This document shows positions 13,721-15,999 of a stretch of DNA of 15,999 nucleotides, one piece after another. How positions within the stretch are numbered: position 1 is the first letter of the stretch; each line of letters begins with the position of its first letter. The translations under genes and the position numbers were made by a program. The stretch is from Candidatus Roizmanbacteria bacterium CG_4_10_14_0_2_um_filter_36_35 (GTDB lineage: Bacteria > Patescibacteriota > Microgenomatia > UBA1406 > GWC2-37-13), in NCBI GenBank assembly GCA_002792355.1, contig PFOE01000104.1:1-15999 (forward strand), in the 5' to 3' direction. The notes beneath the pieces were generated by a model. That model made no database searches. It was given only the letters and a program-made list of their open reading frames with translations, and was not told where the DNA came from.

Positions 13721-14623
13721 ATGAAAACTGGAAAAGTGCTGCTTCTAAGCCGTCCCAACGTTGGTAAATCAACCTTTATCAATAATCTTATCGGTCAAAA
13801 AGTCGCCATCACTTCTCCTAAACCGCAAACCACCCGGTTTGCCATCGAGGCCGTTTATACTGATGATCGGGGCCAAATCATCTTTGTTGATACTCCCGGA
13901 ATCATGGGTAAGACTGAGGATCATCTTTCAGAAAACATCAATAAAAGAACCCTGCAGGTTCTCAATGAGGAAGTTGATCTGGTTATTTATATGATCGATC
14001 ATACTCGAAGACGGGACTTTGAAGAAGCCCGTGTGTTGGGATTGGTTAGGAAGATTAATAAACCAAAAATATTAGTAATTAATAAAGTCGACTTGCAAGA
14101 AAAATCTTATCTGCCTCAATATAAATTTCTCGAGGATGAGTTTAAGGATGTTTTTCAGATATCCGGTCTCAATAAAACCCATATCAAACCATTAATGGAT
14201 AAAGTGTTCGAATTATTGCCGTCCACCTCCGCCAACCTGCCTGCCGGCAGGCAGGGAGCTTCGGCGGGTAAAGAAGAAATCCCTAAAGATTTAATCTACC
14301 CGATTTTGAACTTTGATAGTAAAATTTTCGTCAGCGAACTAATTCGGGAAAAAGTTTTTTTGATGATGGGTCAAGAAATTCCTTATCGAACCACAGTCAT
14401 TGTTGATGAAATCGCCGAAAGAAAAAATGGAGTCACTTATGTTAGAGCGCGTATTTTAGCTACCGACGATCGTTATAAAAAAATGCTCATTGGCAGCGGC
14501 GGTCGAAAGATAAAAGAGATTGGAAGCTATGCCCGTAAAGAAATCGCTCTGGCAATCAATAAAAAAGTATATTTGGATTTAACTGTCGAAACCGACCCGC
14601 ATTGGCAGGAAACGTATTATTGA
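13721..14623 (+). CDS. era: Era GTPase with altered P-loop
   Basis: Ras-like GTPase with a C-terminal KH domain that binds 16S rRNA in 30S assembly, 300 aa, normal length. Motifs: G1 SRPNVGKS (10-17), effector region PKPQTTRF (33-40), G3 DTPG (57-60), G4 NKVD (121-124), G5 around ISGLN (147-151). The KH domain (about 200-300) has the GxxG-type loop IGSGGRKIKEIG. The first P-loop residue is Ser10 (AGC, 13748-13750) where Era normally has Gly (GRPNVGKS); one G to A change explains it. Residues 173-178 are LPAGRQ, encoded by a GC-rich palindrome in the linker between GTPase and KH domains, where it should be tolerated. It ends with a 7-base overlap against the convergent membrane-protein gene. 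Nucleotide binding by this variant is uncertain. Confidence 0.94.
   Translation: MKTGKVLLLSRPNVGKSTFINNLIGQKVAITSPKPQTTRFAIEAVYTDDRGQIIFVDTPGIMGKTEDHLSENINKRTLQVLNEEVDLVIYMIDHTRRRDFEEARVLGLVRKINKPKILVINKVDLQEKSYLPQYKFLEDEFKDVFQISGLNKTHIKPLMDKVFELLPSTSANLPAGRQGASAGKEEIPKDLIYPILNFDSKIFVSELIREKVFLMMGQEIPYRTTVIVDEIAERKNGVTYVRARILATDDRYKKMLIGSGGRKIKEIGSYARKEIALAINKKVYLDLTVETDPHWQETYY
14236..14255. repeat. 20-bp palindrome CCTGCCTGCCGGCAGGCAGG inside era
   Basis: Perfect 20-bp palindrome, identical to the core of the typA copy and read in the same frame (LPAGRQ). Flanking CCGCC (14229-14233) and GGCGG (14263-14267) can extend the hairpin. It lies in the interdomain linker. Confidence 0.9.
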
Positions 14624-14967
14624 AGACTTCCAACATCTTTTCCTATATCGTTAAGATCTGTTTCAATATTCCCAACGTCTATATTATTTGGATTGTCGGA
14701 TTCTATTGTTGTTGGTGTTGGCGTTATCGTTGCCGTTATTTTTATACTTTCTGAAGGTGAAATTTGAGGGGTTATTTTCGGCGATATTTTTTCTTGATTT
14801 ATTGAAAATAAAATGTACACGCCAACTGTAACAGCAATAATTATTAAAATAATTATTAGGATTAATAATATTATATTTAATGAAGACTTTTGAGGTGTTG
14901 GGGGAACAACAGGGATAGGCGTTGCGTTTGGCTGGCTTTCTGTTTGGACTGGTTGAGTTGGATCTAT
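14617..14967 (-). CDS. Pro/Thr-rich single-pass membrane protein with non-standard start
   Basis: Unrecognised protein of about 116 aa. A proline-rich N-terminus (DPTQPVQTESQPNATPIPVV) is followed by a strong membrane helix (LNIILLILIIILIIIAVTVG, about 30-52) and a Ser/Thr/Pro-rich tail (PKITPQISPSESIKITATIT) ending in an acidic segment (NIETDLNDIGKDVGSLQ). The frame is open upstream to a TAA at 15006, but it has no ATG, GTG or TTG before a GTG (14820) inside the helix. The natural start is ATA at 14967, giving (M)DPTQPV 4 nt after the stop of the preceding gene; a lost ATG (G to A) is likely. The alternative GTG start would remove half of the helix. Similar Pro-rich anchored proteins are common in CPR genomes. 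Function unknown, probably cell-surface. Confidence 0.65.
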   Translation of the reverse strand: MDPTQPVQTESQPNATPIPVVPPTPQKSSLNIILLILIIILIIIAVTVGVYILFSINQEKISPKITPQISPSESIKITATITPTPTTIESDNPNNIDVGNIETDLNDIGKDVGSLQ

Positions 14968-14971
14968 ATTT

Positions 14972-15673
14972 TTATTGCACGACCACTGTCGGTGTAATTT
15001 TTTTTAATGTTACTGTTACTTGATAAGCATTAACTACCGCTTTTTTTGCTGAGATCAAGGCCTGTTGGGCATTTTTTAAATCCTGGCTAAAAGCATTGTA
15101 TGAAGTTCTTATTGCCTGACCAAGATTTTCCTCATTAGTTATTGAAAACACATAGTCTTTTGCTACCTGTTCTTCCACTATGCTTATAGCCGAACTAATC
15201 GCAGTCTGCGCTGAAGCAATCGCCGATTCCGCCGACGACACATCAACTCCTTCTTCTTTTGCTTGAGTAATTCTTTCTTGGAGTTTATTAACGTGTTCTG
15301 TTAGCTTTTCTAAGGCTTTTGTTATTCTGTCTGTTTGATTTTTATTAACAGTTGATATCCGATTGTCAATTTTTTCTGTTAACTGCTTTTTTCTTTCATC
15401 CTTAATTGTGTTAATTTTTTCTTTAAAAGCATCTCTTTTTTCTTTAAAACTATTTTTCATCTCTTCTATTTTTAATTTTCTCTCTTCTCTTGCTGTTTGA
15501 AGCGACTCTTTGAAGGTTTGTATTTTTTCTTTGGTATTTTTCAGTTTTTCATTTATTATTTCTGGTTTTTTGTTTTGTGTCACTGTTAATTCTGGTTCTA
15601 TACCTATTAGCGAAGGACAAAAAATAAATAAATTTAAGAAGATTATTATAACCAATATAATTTTAGATTTCAT
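14972..15673 (-). CDS. Secreted coiled-coil protein
   Basis: Unrecognised 233-aa protein. An N-terminal signal or anchor (about 5-25, IILVIIIFLNLFIF) is followed by a long Lys/Glu-rich coiled coil (about 40-145, with repeats such as KEKRDAFKEKINTIKDERKK). A second helical region rich in Ala/Ser follows (SSAESAIASAQTAISSAISI, about 150-168), then a C-terminal beta-like TVTLKKITPTVVVQ. There are no catalytic motifs. It starts 20 nt after gltX and ends 4 nt before the Pro-rich membrane protein, so the two are likely co-expressed and may work together at the envelope. Proteins of this kind in CPR bacteria are poorly described. Confidence 0.8.
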   Translation of the reverse strand: MKSKIILVIIIFLNLFIFCPSLIGIEPELTVTQNKKPEIINEKLKNTKEKIQTFKESLQTAREERKLKIEEMKNSFKEKRDAFKEKINTIKDERKKQLTEKIDNRISTVNKNQTDRITKALEKLTEHVNKLQERITQAKEEGVDVSSAESAIASAQTAISSAISIVEEQVAKDYVFSITNEENLGQAIRTSYNAFSQDLKNAQQALISAKKAVVNAYQVTVTLKKITPTVVVQ

Positions 15674-15693
15674 AGTCTGAAAATACTAAAAAA

Positions 15694-15999
15694 TTAACCT
15701 TTTGTCAATCGTTTTAAGCACTCTTCTTTTCCCAATATCTCCATCGATTCGTTTAGAGGAGGTGAAATTTTTCTACCTGTGATAATAATACGAAGAATCA
15801 TAAAAAATTCTCCTGTTTTCATTTTTTTTTCTTTAACTAATTCCATCATTTCTTCCCCAATAATATTTGCTTTCCATTCTTTAATTCCTTCCAGTTTCTT
15901 ATAAATGTTTCCTAATAATTCTTTTTTATCCGATAATAAATCCACCGCTTCGGTGGAATGAGGCTGATTAAAGAAAAATTCACACAATGGTAGATAATC
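15694..15999 (-). CDS. gltX: Glutamyl-tRNA synthetase, C-terminal end (partial)
   Basis: The last 101 codons of a glutamyl-tRNA synthetase; the rest lies beyond the right edge. The fragment is the anticodon-binding domain: DYLPLCEFFF, the helical segment KELLGNIYKKLEGIKEWKAN, then KTGEFFMILRIIITGRKISP and PLNESMEILGKEECLKRL. The ITGRKISPPL-ESMEILGKE-CLKRL ending is characteristic of GltX. Translation continues upstream of the TTG at 15987 in the same frame to the window edge, so that TTG is not the start. It precedes the coiled-coil gene by 20 nt. Confidence 0.9.
   Translation of the reverse strand, partial: DYLPLCEFFFNQPHSTEAVDLLSDKKELLGNIYKKLEGIKEWKANIIGEEMMELVKEKKMKTGEFFMILRIIITGRKISPPLNESMEILGKEECLKRLTKG

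Noticed and set aside
1..15999. TGA read as Gly, as in Absconditabacteria/Gracilibacteria
   Set aside because: Several genes end normally at TGA (nuclease-methylase, kinase, era, 50-aa ORF) and no in-frame TGA was needed to complete a protein.
1..15999. CRISPR arrays, rRNA or tRNA genes
   Set aside because: No regularly spaced repeats and no tRNA or rRNA-like segments were recognised on either strand.

Overview
The window is an AT-rich bacterial chromosome segment, densely coded on both strands. It most resembles a Patescibacteria (CPR) genome, probably of the Microgenomates type. This assignment is inferred from three things: GC-rich palindromes read in-frame as LPAGRQ inside housekeeping GTPases, promoters that abut start codons (leaderless transcription), and short proline/threonine-rich single-pass membrane proteins. 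I could not run any similarity search.

Left part (1-3282, minus strand): a run yjbQ-like gene, OmpR-type response regulator, HisKA sensor kinase, inverted repeat, efflux-pump adaptor. The regulator looks intact. The kinase has lost its second membrane segment and its frame. The adaptor is cut by an in-frame TAG, so this signalling/efflux unit looks to be decaying.

Middle (3379-8935, minus strand): lexA followed by a restriction-modification locus. One polypeptide carries both a PD-(D/E)xK-type nuclease domain and an N6-adenine methyltransferase. It is followed by a one-TM protein, a 28-codon remnant of a specificity-subunit gene, a DUF3800 gene, an intact two-TRD specificity gene (hsdS), and a 50-aa ORF fused to hsdS by a TAATG overlap. 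No helicase-type hsdR is visible, so the layout resembles BcgI-like Type IIB systems. The DUF3800 gene lies between two copies of a 64-bp hsdS 5' sequence, so it looks like an inserted cassette. The same interval holds a plus-strand promoter running straight into a hairpin-plus-T8 terminator, a candidate very short RNA.

Plus-strand operon (9092-11788): a Fur/Zur-like repressor, a ZIP metal transporter, a DrrA-type ABC ATPase and a DrrB-type ABC-2 permease. The permease is interrupted by TAG at a position I expect to be Gln. A 19-bp 9-1-9 palindrome between the -35 and -10 elements of the operon promoter is a good autoregulatory metal box.

Right part: typA (minus) and era (plus) are divergent and each carries the LPAGRQ palindrome. 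Era also has Ser for the first Gly of its P-loop. Beyond them a minus-strand run gltX (3' end), a secreted coiled-coil protein and a proline-rich membrane protein ends convergently with era. The last gene appears to start at ATA. Several lesions (two in-frame TAGs, GGC to AGC in era, ATG to ATA) can be explained by single G:C to A:T changes, and this is the most unusual global signal here. No rRNA, tRNA or CRISPR array was recognised, and no gene-free stretch exceeds about 160 bases.
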